In this document: positions 8,945 to 16,788 of the stretch, in pieces | Layout: every line of letters begins with the position of its first letter | Numbering within the stretch: the stretch's first letter is position 1 | DNA from: UA16 sp905478895 | Lineage (GTDB): Bacteria; Bacteroidota; Bacteroidia; Flavobacteriales_D; Sanyastnellaceae | Direction of reading: 5' to 3' | NCBI GenBank assembly: GCA_943788495.1 | Contig: CALSQO010000001.1 | Location: forward strand, 496,001 to 560,000 | DNA length: 64,000 nucleotides | The notes under the pieces: generated by a model | Told to the model about the DNA's origin: nothing | The model's database searches: none | Seen by the model: only the letters and a program-made list of their open reading frames with translations | Program-made: the position numbers and the translations under genes

Positions 8945-9018
8945 TGACCCCGGGAGGGTTCGAACCTCCAACCATCAGAGCCGAAATCTGATATTCTATC
9001 CAGTTGAACTACGGGGCC
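8945..9018 (-). tRNA. tRNA-Arg (anticodon UCG)
   Basis: The reverse strand folds as a complete tRNA: acceptor arm GGCCCCG/CGGGGTC with a G-U second pair, anticodon arm TCAGA/TCTGA with loop TTTCGGC giving anticodon TCG, and T arm GGAGG/CCTCC around TTCGAAC. The discriminator base is A and CCA is not encoded. UCG reads CGA arginine codons. The remaining bases between 8881 and 9202 hold only the terminator and an AT-rich leader to the next gene. Confidence 0.93.
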
Positions 9019-9202
9019 AATAGGTCCGCGAAATTAGGGTGAACGGTTGAATTGCTCCAACTTTTTTTGCTCAATCTTTTATCGGGTTTTTAGATGTGGA
9101 GACTTTCTACAATTTGATGACGATAAATTGACATTAGAGATGGGCAGAGATGTATGAATTTATTGCTTCTTGCAACTGATATAAACCCTTAAATTTTCAG
9201 AG

Positions 9203-9823
9203 ATGAAAAAGATATTTTCAATTTTAGCAGCGACGGTTTTGTTTGTCGCAACAAGTTCTACAACCCAAGCGCAGGATGAAGGTGCAAAGGAATTTGCCGC
9301 CTACAGTGCAGGTCTTGGTATCAGCCCATTTGGCCCTTCATTGAATTTTTCACACAACCTATCAGAGAAGACAACTGTAAACGTTGGCATCGGTGCTTTT
9401 TCTGGTGATAACCCATCTGCTCAGGAGATTGGTGGTGCTACATTCGATGGAACAGCGGCGACCAACTGGATGGGGGTTTTCCTCAATCATCGTCCGTTCG
9501 CAGATTACGATTGGATTCGCTTCAATGTGGGAATCGGGATCGGAGGCATCGAAGGTACATTGACAGATCAAGCTGATGCGAATCACACGTATTCCATTCT
9601 CTACGATAACAACCCCGTCGGTTATGTCGGTGTTGGTTTTGGATCGCGACCTGTGAAAGGATTTACGGTGGGCTTTGATATCGGTGGATTGCACACTTCA
9701 GGAGGCGATGTGACTGCAACGGGCACGGCAATGAACCAAGCGGTCATGGATGAAATTCCAAATACTTTGGGGTATGGCCGTGTTTTGCCAAACCTTCAGC
9801 TTTCTGTGAATTACGGATTCTGA
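9203..9823 (+). CDS. Small outer-membrane beta-barrel protein, unknown function
   Basis: This 206-residue protein begins with a standard signal peptide (MKKIFSILAATVLFVATSS, cleaved near TQAQ). The mature part alternates glycine/aromatic strands (YSAGLGISPFGPSLNFSHNL, RFNVGIGIGGIEG, YVGVGFGSRPV) and ends with LQLSVNYGF, a terminal aromatic as expected for Bam-inserted barrels. It stands alone between the tRNA and a strong terminator. I recognise no specific family; an OmpW- or general porin-like barrel is the best description. Confidence 0.75.
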   Translation: MKKIFSILAATVLFVATSSTTQAQDEGAKEFAAYSAGLGISPFGPSLNFSHNLSEKTTVNVGIGAFSGDNPSAQEIGGATFDGTAATNWMGVFLNHRPFADYDWIRFNVGIGIGGIEGTLTDQADANHTYSILYDNNPVGYVGVGFGSRPVKGFTVGFDIGGLHTSGGDVTATGTAMNQAVMDEIPNTLGYGRVLPNLQLSVNYGF

Positions 9824-9846
9824 GTCGGACTTAGCAATTGAATGTG

Positions 9847-9883
9847 AAAGGCGCGCTTCTGCAATGCAGGGGCGCGCTTTTTT
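9847..9883 (+). terminator. Rho-independent terminator
   Basis: AAAGGCGCGC (9847-9856) pairs with GCGCGCTTT (9872-9880, one G-U), with a small inner stem CTGCA/TGCAG, followed by a run of six T to 9883. It closes the outer-membrane protein gene 24 bp upstream. Confidence 0.85.
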
Positions 9884-9916
9884 GATTCGGACTTGATTCA
9901 GATTTGATTCGGATTC
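9884..9916. repeat. Three tandem 11-bp repeats
   Basis: GATTCGGACTT, GATTCAGATTT and GATTCGGATTC follow each other without gaps. They lie between the terminator and the stop codon of the DUF2805 gene. No function is apparent; a slippage-type microsatellite is likely. Confidence 0.6.
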
Positions 9917-10202
9917 AGCCTTTTTGGTTCTGGCTTTTGAACCGCTTGATGCCTTCCGTCCGAGTAGACCCGTGCTTGGTGGCTCGGCCCTTGACGCGCT
10001 TGCGCCACATGTGAAAGGAGCTTCGTTTCATGTGTTTCCGCATGATCGCCCGCACTTGATTTTCTTTGATGCCGTATTGCACCTCAATGGCTTCGAAGGG
10101 TGTGCGGTCTTCCCAGGCCATCTCCACAATGCGGTCCACAGTTTCTGCATCCAGATCGCGTGGAGCCTCATTCTTCAAGTCTTTGGGGTCAAAAGGGAGC
10201 AT
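9915..10202 (-). CDS. DUF2805 / TIGR03643-type small protein
   Basis: The frame is open from a TTG at 10220, but the ATG at 10202 (MLPFDPKDLK) is the better start, giving 95 residues. The core (RIVEMAWEDRTPFEAIEVQY near residues 23-42, then MRKHMKRSSFHMWRKRVKGR near 54-73) is the conserved block of the TIGR03643/DUF2805 family found in proteobacteria and Bacteroidota. The helix-turn-helix-like spacing and strongly basic C-terminus suggest nucleic-acid binding, but the function of the family is not established. It is followed on the minus strand by the 11-bp repeats. Confidence 0.8.
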   Translation of the reverse strand: MLPFDPKDLKNEAPRDLDAETVDRIVEMAWEDRTPFEAIEVQYGIKENQVRAIMRKHMKRSSFHMWRKRVKGRATKHGSTRTEGIKRFKSQNQKG

Positions 10203-10250
10203 GAGTTCAAAACAGCGCAATACCGGCGATGTTTCAAATCGACTTTATAA

Positions 10251-10436
10251 TTACCGATTGCGCAACAGCACCACCGTCAAATAGATCAACCCTGCAACAA
10301 GCAGCACAAATCCGGCATTTGACAGTAATACAGCCCCCATCAAATGATTCAGCTTGAAGGCGATGCCCGTGGTCAAAATTGCAGCGCCAATCAGAACCAA
10401 GGAGAGTGGGATACGGTGTTTCATTTTTCGTTTCAT
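10251..10436 (-). CDS. Small two-helix membrane protein, weakly GldL-like
   Basis: This 61-residue protein consists of a basic start (two in-frame ATGs, 10436 and 10424, lie in a short duplicated stretch) and two transmembrane helices (about 10-28 and 36-57) joined by the turn FKLNHLMGA. The helix-turn-helix spacing recalls the N-terminal membrane pair of the gliding motor protein GldL (FKIMHWPGA-type turn), but the cytosolic part is missing. It sits 30 bp upstream of DUF2805 on the same strand. The similarity is weak and function is unknown. Confidence 0.55.
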   Translation of the reverse strand: MKRKMKHRIPLSLVLIGAAILTTGIAFKLNHLMGAVLLSNAGFVLLVAGLIYLTVVLLRNR

Positions 10437-10530
10437 TTTTCAGTGCGAAGAGTTGTCTTACTCTGCAGATGAATTGTCCTTTGGTGCCAAAATACGTCGG
10501 CTGTAGCCAAAGCGTAATTGATACAATGAG

Positions 10531-11226
10531 CTAGTTTAATGCGGCATCAATTTCTTCAATTTGTGATTGGCGGTAATAGGTGAAGTCAAAACGGCTGTTG
10601 TCGTTGACGGCAAGGAAAGCGCCAGCATGGAAATTCCAACCTTGAACGGCGTCCCATTCCGTTTCCGCCATCAGTGACCACCCTTGACGACCTGCCCTGC
10701 ACATAGCAGCAGCTGAAAACCTCAATCTTCCCGCATACAGTCGCACATTGCTTCGTGCACTCCACCGTTCAAAGGAGTTCCAGTCCGCACAAATGCGGAG
10801 ATCCATTGGTGCTGCTTTGCCCACGGAAAGCCCTTGGCTCGCGGATGTCTCAAATTCAGCATTGACACTGATTCCCAAGCCTTTCTTCTGGGGCAAGGCG
10901 TTCCATTTCACACCGAATCGGGCTTTTTGAGGCGCTCCGAGGCTTTGGGCCCATTGCGCTCCTGCACGAAGTTCGACACGTTCTTTCCAGCCGTACCGAA
11001 TCAAACCAATGGGCACGGCATAACTGAAGTCAGGCACTGGGGCGTCACCGATGGTCAACCATTGTGCGTAGCCTCCGGCCTCGATTTGTCCTGATCCTTG
11101 TGGAATGATGCTGCTTGAAACAGTTTCCATTGGACGTTCAGCAAAGTCGCTGTAACCATTGACCTCGGATTGTGCTGATGCCGATAAGCTCAACAACACG
11201 AAAACGAGCGTCAGCAGATTTTTCAT
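10531..11226 (-). CDS. Secreted outer-membrane barrel-like protein of the transporter/MetA-pathway type
   Basis: The start is taken as the ATG at 11226 (MKNLLTLVFVLLSLSASAQ, a clean signal peptide); the frame is open to 11280 but that part lies in the tail of the preceding gene. The 231-residue product has a RPMETVSSSIIPQGSGQIEA segment at the mature N-terminus and repeated amphipathic strands, a pattern seen in the PF13557-like outer-membrane proteins of Bacteroidota. It is the third gene after a TonB receptor and a DUF4249 lipoprotein on the same strand, so it probably belongs to the same operon. Its substrate is unknown. Confidence 0.65.
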   Translation of the reverse strand: MKNLLTLVFVLLSLSASAQSEVNGYSDFAERPMETVSSSIIPQGSGQIEAGGYAQWLTIGDAPVPDFSYAVPIGLIRYGWKERVELRAGAQWAQSLGAPQKARFGVKWNALPQKKGLGISVNAEFETSASQGLSVGKAAPMDLRICADWNSFERWSARSNVRLYAGRLRFSAAAMCRAGRQGWSLMAETEWDAVQGWNFHAGAFLAVNDNSRFDFTYYRQSQIEEIDAALN

Positions 11227-11281
11227 ATTTCGAATATACGGAACGCGCAACGGCGGATGCTTTTCCACCCATTCACCCAAC

Positions 11282-12266
11282 TCATTCTCCCGGCAGTGAT
11301 ATCACACAACTCGTGTAAAGCCCAAAGCATCCAAATCCAGAACTGAATGTTGCTGTAGGCCAGCAGCGGCTCAGTAAATAAGGGTCCACCTGAAGGGTTC
11401 GCAATCAGTTCGAGCGTGCGATAATATTCATACAGTTCAGGGCTCAAGGCCGCTAATTCCAAAGTCGCCCTATTCGCCAGCAAGGCTTCCAAATCTTCAC
11501 CTGATGAATATTGATCCACTTCAAAGCGCAAACTGTTCAGGGAATTTGCGTCGCTGACGTCCTCGATTATCAGTCCATCCGCAAGGCTGTTGTATTCGAT
11601 TCGCGTGTCATCTTCAATGTCCGGAGAGACCCATGTGCTATTTTCCCAGAATTCCTCTTCCTCTTCCTCTCCTTCATTTGTTTGTTGAGCCTTGAGGATG
11701 AAAAAGTCCCGGGAACTCGGGCGATCCGGTAAGGTCAGCTCCAACGTCCAATTCCGCGATAAAAAATATTTTGTCACTTCCCCATCTGAGTATTCATCGA
11801 CATCCATGCTGTTCAAGGCGGTGGTCATGGCGTAGGCATAATCGCCCAATGAGTCGATTTGTGGTGGCACCATTTGGGTCGCAGTGGCGGTTTCAAATGC
11901 ATCTTCCTCGCATTGCAATGTCCACAAGCCCGCAGCAAGTTCCACGTTGGGCAGCACGTGGCCAATGCCATTCTCCCAGTCGGTCTGACCACCCCACGTG
12001 TAGCTTGCTCCGTCTTCATGTGTGAGGGTGAAAAGTGCTGTTTTGAGCCGTTTGCTTCCCGTAGTGTCAAGAATGCCTGCCGAGGTGTGCGCCCGAGCAA
12101 CCAACGTGTCCGTGGTGGGGCGACTAATCAAGGTCACGGCCAACTGAGGCGTGTGTGTCGGAAAATCGATTTCCTGCACAACACCATTGCCGAGCCTCTC
12201 GCAGCCACTGAAGAGCAAAGCCACGCAAGCAAAAAGGAGGAGAGAGGGGAGGTTTTTTCGATTCAT
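11282..12266 (-). CDS. DUF4249-family lipoprotein, C-terminus frameshifted
   Basis: The ATG at 12266 starts a lipoprotein (LLFACVALLFSGCERLG, lipobox FSGC). The body matches DUF4249, surface lipoproteins encoded beside TonB receptors. The literal frame runs on to 11223 with an atypical tail (FWIWMLWALHELC) that would overlap the next gene. Skipping one T at about 11342 instead gives ANPSGGPLFTEPLLAYSNIQ followed by SGFGCFGLYTSCVISLPGE and a stop at 11284-11282. That is the normal DUF4249 ending and restores a gap before the next gene. I give the corrected end. It starts 4 bp after the receptor stop, so the two are co-transcribed and probably act as a pair. Confidence 0.75.
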
Positions 12267-12270
12267 GGGA

Positions 12271-14676
12271 TCAAAATTCTGCACGCCATGCAATGGATGG
12301 GATGATGGGGAAGATGCCGTACTCCACGATGGAGAGCGAACCGTCAACATCTTCTTCCACAAGGGAGAAGAAGGGGTTGAGGTTGTTGTAGACATTGTAG
12401 ATGCTAAATATGAAGGAACGCGAATAAGCCGCTTTTTCTTTGGACAATGTGAGCGAAAGGTCTGCCCGGTGATACGGGCTGGTGCGGTAGGCATTTTTCT
12501 CGCTCGGCACCTCCACATTTAATCCATCGAAATCGCTCGAGGCTGTGGTGAAACTCGATGGCAAAAACGTCCGGAAGGTGGACTCGGGCAAAGTGAGCGC
12601 CCGTCCTGTGCCGTAAACCCAAGTCGCTGAGAAGTCGATGCGATCGGAAAATCGGTGCATCAACACAACGGAGGCGTCGTGCCGCCGGTCATAGGTGTAG
12701 GGAAACCAATCCCCACTGTTGATGGCGTCAAATTGCCGGTTGGCCCAACTGAGGGTGTAGCCTATCCAACCGGTGGTGCGTCCAATTTTCTTCTGGAAGA
12801 GCCATTCCAAACCATAGGCGTTTCCTTGCCCTTGAGTCACCTGGTCTTCCCAGCGGCTGTTGAACGTATTGCCAAAGCTGGCGCCTTCCCGGTAACTGAT
12901 GAGTCCGTCCATGGCCTTGTAGTAGCCTTCAATGCTCACCTCGATCTCCCCAAACGTCTTGGCCCATCCCGCGGCGTATTGCGTGCTCAATTGGGGCGTG
13001 ACCTCGTCGGTGGCGGGCACCCATAAATCAGTGGGCAAGGACAGTCCTTCATTGGTGAGCAGGTGCACAAATTGCTGCATTTGCGCATACGAAAACTTCA
13101 AAGCACTGCCATCCTTCAGTTTCCAATTCAGAGCGGCCCGAGGCTGCAACGAAGGGAAGAACGTCCCATTCACTTGCAGCGCTGTCGCGTGGACTCCAAA
13201 GTTGGCTTTCACTCGATCCGAGAGCTGCACTTCATCTTCCAAGTACAAAAAGCGTTCAACGGATTGCAATTCCGATGAGCCAAACGTCGTGTCAATGCCT
13301 GGAAAGTCACTGTCTTGAAATTGCAGGGTGGTGGCGCCGGGGTTGAATTTCCGAAGGGTGATGTTGCCGCCGTAACGGAGGTAATGCTTGTTGTTGATGG
13401 CATTGCTGAAGTCAATGCGCGCGGCGTAATCGATAATGCCCGAACGGTACAGACTGGCGAAACTGGACGAAGTGGAGTCTACATTGTTTTCGGTTTCGCT
13501 GAATTGAATGCCGGTGTTGAAATTGTACTCACTTTGGGTGAGGGTGAGGTTGGAGAAAAGCTTGGAGCTCCACTCATGATTCCAACGTGCCGCCAGCACT
13601 TGGTTCTTCCAATCCAGCCCGAAATCGAACGTTGATGTGCTCACCCCTTCTCTTTCCGTTGCCGCCAAACCAAAGTCGTCTTTGCCATTGAAAACACTCA
13701 AGTACACGCGGTCTTTCGGGCCAACTTTCCAATTGACCTTTCCATTCAAATCGTAGAAAAAGTAGCGAGGGTCGGTCTCAACCGATGGGTCATTCGAATT
13801 GATGGAATTGATCACAGGATTGAGTAGCAGGTCGAGGTAAGTTCTGCGCCCGCTCAGCATGAAAGAGGCCTTGTCTTTGACAATGGGACCTTCCACAGTA
13901 AACTTGGAGGCGAGGATGGAAACGTTTGCAGTTCCGTGATACTCCCGCATGTTGCCGTCCTTCATGTTCACTTCCAATACGGAAGACAAGCGACCGCCGT
14001 ACCGTGCGGGAAATCCACCTTTGGTGATGCTCATTTGCTTCACCGCATCGGCATTGAATACAGAGAAAAAACCGAACAAATGGCTCACGCTGTAGAGCGG
14101 CACCCCGTCCAATACGATGAGGTTTTGATCGGGACTGCCTCCCCGAACGTAAAGCCCCGAAGTTCCTTCGCCACCCGACTGCACCCCCGGCATCAACTGC
14201 AAACTTTTCAGCAGGTCCACTTCTCCGCCAATCGCAGGCAGCCGTCGCACCTGGTCCATGGGGATTTCCATCTTGGACATCTGCACTTGATCTTCAATGC
14301 GGTTGAAGCTCTCGCCGGTCACGATGGCTTCTTGAATCGCTACGCCAGAGGCCAACTCCACGTCCATCTTTTGATCTTCCTTGAGATCGAATTCATACGA
14401 TTGAGATTGAAAACCGATGAATGAAACACTTACTTTCTGAGGCCCTGTCGGCAGTTGCAACGAATAGTAGCCATAGGTGTTTGAGCTCACGCCTGCGTTG
14501 ATGGTGGTGCACCAGACGGTGGCACCAATGAGGGCTTCTCCGCTCGCCGCATCGAGGATGTAGCCGCTGAGTTGATAACCCTCGCTCGACGATTGCGCTT
14601 GCAACACATTTGCTGAGGCGAGTAACATCACGCAAGCCACAGCAAGGGTGGTTGGAAGAAAAAGGAATCGACGCAT
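12271..14676 (-). CDS. TonB-dependent receptor with carboxypeptidase-like N-terminal domain
   Basis: This 801-residue protein has a signal peptide (to about residue 28), a carboxypeptidase-like regulatory domain (LSGYILDAASGEALIGATV... GYYSLQLPTGPQKVSVSFIG, about 34-115), a plug (VDLLKSLQLMPGVQ, GLYVRGGSPDQNLIVLDGVP, about 130-250) and a 22-strand-type barrel ending SIAWRAEF. It should import a ligand across the outer membrane using TonB energy. It heads an operon with the DUF4249 lipoprotein (4-bp gap) and a third outer-membrane protein. This receptor class with DUF4249 is distinct from SusC/SusD pairs; the ligand is unknown. Confidence 0.88.
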   Translation of the reverse strand: MRRFLFLPTTLAVACVMLLASANVLQAQSSSEGYQLSGYILDAASGEALIGATVWCTTINAGVSSNTYGYYSLQLPTGPQKVSVSFIGFQSQSYEFDLKEDQKMDVELASGVAIQEAIVTGESFNRIEDQVQMSKMEIPMDQVRRLPAIGGEVDLLKSLQLMPGVQSGGEGTSGLYVRGGSPDQNLIVLDGVPLYSVSHLFGFFSVFNADAVKQMSITKGGFPARYGGRLSSVLEVNMKDGNMREYHGTANVSILASKFTVEGPIVKDKASFMLSGRRTYLDLLLNPVINSINSNDPSVETDPRYFFYDLNGKVNWKVGPKDRVYLSVFNGKDDFGLAATEREGVSTSTFDFGLDWKNQVLAARWNHEWSSKLFSNLTLTQSEYNFNTGIQFSETENNVDSTSSSFASLYRSGIIDYAARIDFSNAINNKHYLRYGGNITLRKFNPGATTLQFQDSDFPGIDTTFGSSELQSVERFLYLEDEVQLSDRVKANFGVHATALQVNGTFFPSLQPRAALNWKLKDGSALKFSYAQMQQFVHLLTNEGLSLPTDLWVPATDEVTPQLSTQYAAGWAKTFGEIEVSIEGYYKAMDGLISYREGASFGNTFNSRWEDQVTQGQGNAYGLEWLFQKKIGRTTGWIGYTLSWANRQFDAINSGDWFPYTYDRRHDASVVLMHRFSDRIDFSATWVYGTGRALTLPESTFRTFLPSSFTTASSDFDGLNVEVPSEKNAYRTSPYHRADLSLTLSKEKAAYSRSFIFSIYNVYNNLNPFFSLVEEDVDGSLSIVEYGIFPIIPSIAWRAEF

Positions 14677-14815
14677 GCAGGGAGTCTTTGGCTTACAAAG
14701 AACGTTTCATTTCATTGAAATGGTATAAGGAGCGGGATTAATTGCTTTCGTATCGGATTGCATGTTGAACATCTGCGAGCTTGGAACGATTCTCCATTTA
14801 CATCTAACTTGCGCC

Positions 14816-16750
14816 ATGACCTCATTGAAATTGAACCAGCTCTTTGCCACCGCCTTGTGTTGTGCGATTGTTTTTTCTTCTCAAGCTCAATCCTGGACCT
14901 CTGTCTCTCCCTTGCCTGATGGCTTTGTGAGCAACCACAGTTTTGGATTTGCCCTGAATGACATGGGCTACCTCGTTGGGGGGGAGACCACTTCGGGATA
15001 CAGCAACGCCTTTTACCAGTATGATCCTGCAAGTGATGCTTGGACGGCTTTGCCGGATTTCCCCGGAGAACCGCGCGGGTATACCATTGGAGATACCTGG
15101 AACGGGGAGGCATGGTTTGGTTTTGGCCAGTCCAATTCCGGAGCCTTGAACGATTTGTGGGTTTACAATCCCGAGACGGAGACATGGACGGAGAAGGCAT
15201 CATGCCCGTGCTCAGCCCGCACGCATCCGGCATTCATTGCGGAAGCAGGTAAGGTTTTTGTTGGACTTGGCGGAGGTCCAAGCGGGGATACGAATGATTG
15301 GTGGGAGTATGATATCGCTTCGGACTCTTGGAGTGAAAAGCCCGATTTTCCCGCTTCGGAGCGCCACCATCCGTATCAGTTTGGCATCGACGGCGATGTC
15401 TACGTTGGATTCGGCCACCACGCGGCTGACATCTACAATGAATGGTACAAATACGAACCAGCGACGGAGGTGTGGACGGAAATGGCAACGTTGCCAGCGG
15501 AAGGCAGGGTCGCGGGTTCTCAACTCGCGCACAATGGCATGGGATATGCGCTCAGTGGTGACGGAGACGATCACAGTTCGATGGAGACGGGCGAGCTATG
15601 GCAATACGACCCCGAGACTGATGCATGGAACCAATGGCCTTCCCATCCGGGGATGTCTCGCTGGGCTCCGGCTTCGTTCATCATCAACGACGAGATGTAC
15701 TTGATCAATGGCATGAGCCTGGACCCGGGCTCTTTTGATTACATGGAGACCAACTGGAAATTCGCGATGGTGCCTGCGTCCGCGACGGATATGGAAGTGA
15801 CGAGCTATTTGGGCGAAGACATCATCTGCACCGGTGATGAATTGCCCATCATTGTTCGCCTGACCAACATGGGCGCCAATGATTTTGAAGCGGGAAATGC
15901 GATGGCCTTGACGGTTCAAATGACCATTGACGGCGAAGTGGTATTGTCCTCAGATTGGTCGGGTTCGTTGTCGACGTTCCAATCGGTGGATTTTACCCTT
16001 GGGATGTACACCTTCAGCGGGGCGACGGATTTTACCATTGAGATTTTGGCATCGGATGAGAACGCCAACAACGACAGCTTGGACGTGAGCATTGCGACTT
16101 CACCGGAAGCCACTACGCAATGGGCGGTTGAATTGAATACCGATAACTATGGAAACGAAACGGGATGGGAATTGCGCAATGCATTGGGAGCATTGATCGA
16201 TTTGGCCAATCCAGGATCCTATCAAGGTGAGACTTCCTATGAGTTTACGTTGTCATTGCCCTCCACGGGGTGTTACACATTTACGCTGACCGATAGCTAC
16301 GGCGATGGAATGTTTGGCTCACAATGGGGGGGAGTCAATGGTTCTTGCACCATTCGTTCCCTTGACGCGAATGCAAACCCCTTGAACGTGATTTTTGATT
16401 ACGATGGTTCGTTTGTTTTTGATGAACTTTCACAAACGATCGATGCAAGCAATTCTCTGGGGATTTCAAACGCTGCCAGCGATGTGCCTTTTTCCGTGCA
16501 AGCATTCCCCAATCCGTTTGAAGATGTCATTCAAATTGCCATGCGCGGCGGAGTTCATGACCGTCATGGACCCGCGTCGATGGGTTATGAAGTGCGCGAC
16601 ATTCAAGGTCGATTGATTGAGCAAAGCACTGCTCAATTCGCTCCAGGAGAAATACTTTCGCTGGATGCTTCTGCTTGGCCATCAGGTGCTCTCATCATAC
16701 AATGGAGCCTGACCAATCACACGGGTTCATTGCAGACGTTCAAGCGCTGA
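14816..16750 (+). CDS. Secreted kelch-repeat protein with T9SS type A sorting domain
   Basis: The ATG at 14816 (MTSLKLNQLF, signal peptide to SSQAQ) is preferred over an ATG at 14762. Of 645 residues, about 25-330 form kelch repeats of a beta-propeller (YLVGGETTSGYSNAFYQYDP, GEAWFGFGQSNSGALNDLWV, VFVGLGGGPSGDTNDWWEYD). A CARDB-like Ig domain follows (about 340-440), then a module with TLTDSYGDGMFG seen in Bacteroidota exoproteins. Last comes a type A sorting domain (QAFPNPFEDVIQIAM ... GALIIQW ... QTFKR). It should be exported by T9SS and attached to the surface. TAACTTG at 14805 lies only 4 bases before the ATG and may be a -7 box. Function of the propeller is unknown. Confidence 0.8.
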   Translation: MTSLKLNQLFATALCCAIVFSSQAQSWTSVSPLPDGFVSNHSFGFALNDMGYLVGGETTSGYSNAFYQYDPASDAWTALPDFPGEPRGYTIGDTWNGEAWFGFGQSNSGALNDLWVYNPETETWTEKASCPCSARTHPAFIAEAGKVFVGLGGGPSGDTNDWWEYDIASDSWSEKPDFPASERHHPYQFGIDGDVYVGFGHHAADIYNEWYKYEPATEVWTEMATLPAEGRVAGSQLAHNGMGYALSGDGDDHSSMETGELWQYDPETDAWNQWPSHPGMSRWAPASFIINDEMYLINGMSLDPGSFDYMETNWKFAMVPASATDMEVTSYLGEDIICTGDELPIIVRLTNMGANDFEAGNAMALTVQMTIDGEVVLSSDWSGSLSTFQSVDFTLGMYTFSGATDFTIEILASDENANNDSLDVSIATSPEATTQWAVELNTDNYGNETGWELRNALGALIDLANPGSYQGETSYEFTLSLPSTGCYTFTLTDSYGDGMFGSQWGGVNGSCTIRSLDANANPLNVIFDYDGSFVFDELSQTIDASNSLGISNAASDVPFSVQAFPNPFEDVIQIAMRGGVHDRHGPASMGYEVRDIQGRLIEQSTAQFAPGEILSLDASAWPSGALIIQWSLTNHTGSLQTFKR

Positions 16751-16788
16751 TTCGCTATGAAGGATTACGTGCCGGATCACGTAATAGA

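Noticed and set aside
16764..16785. Hairpin ATTACGTG/CACGTAAT between convergent genes as terminator
   Set aside because: Only 8 bp and no T-run on either side; too weak to annotate as a terminator.
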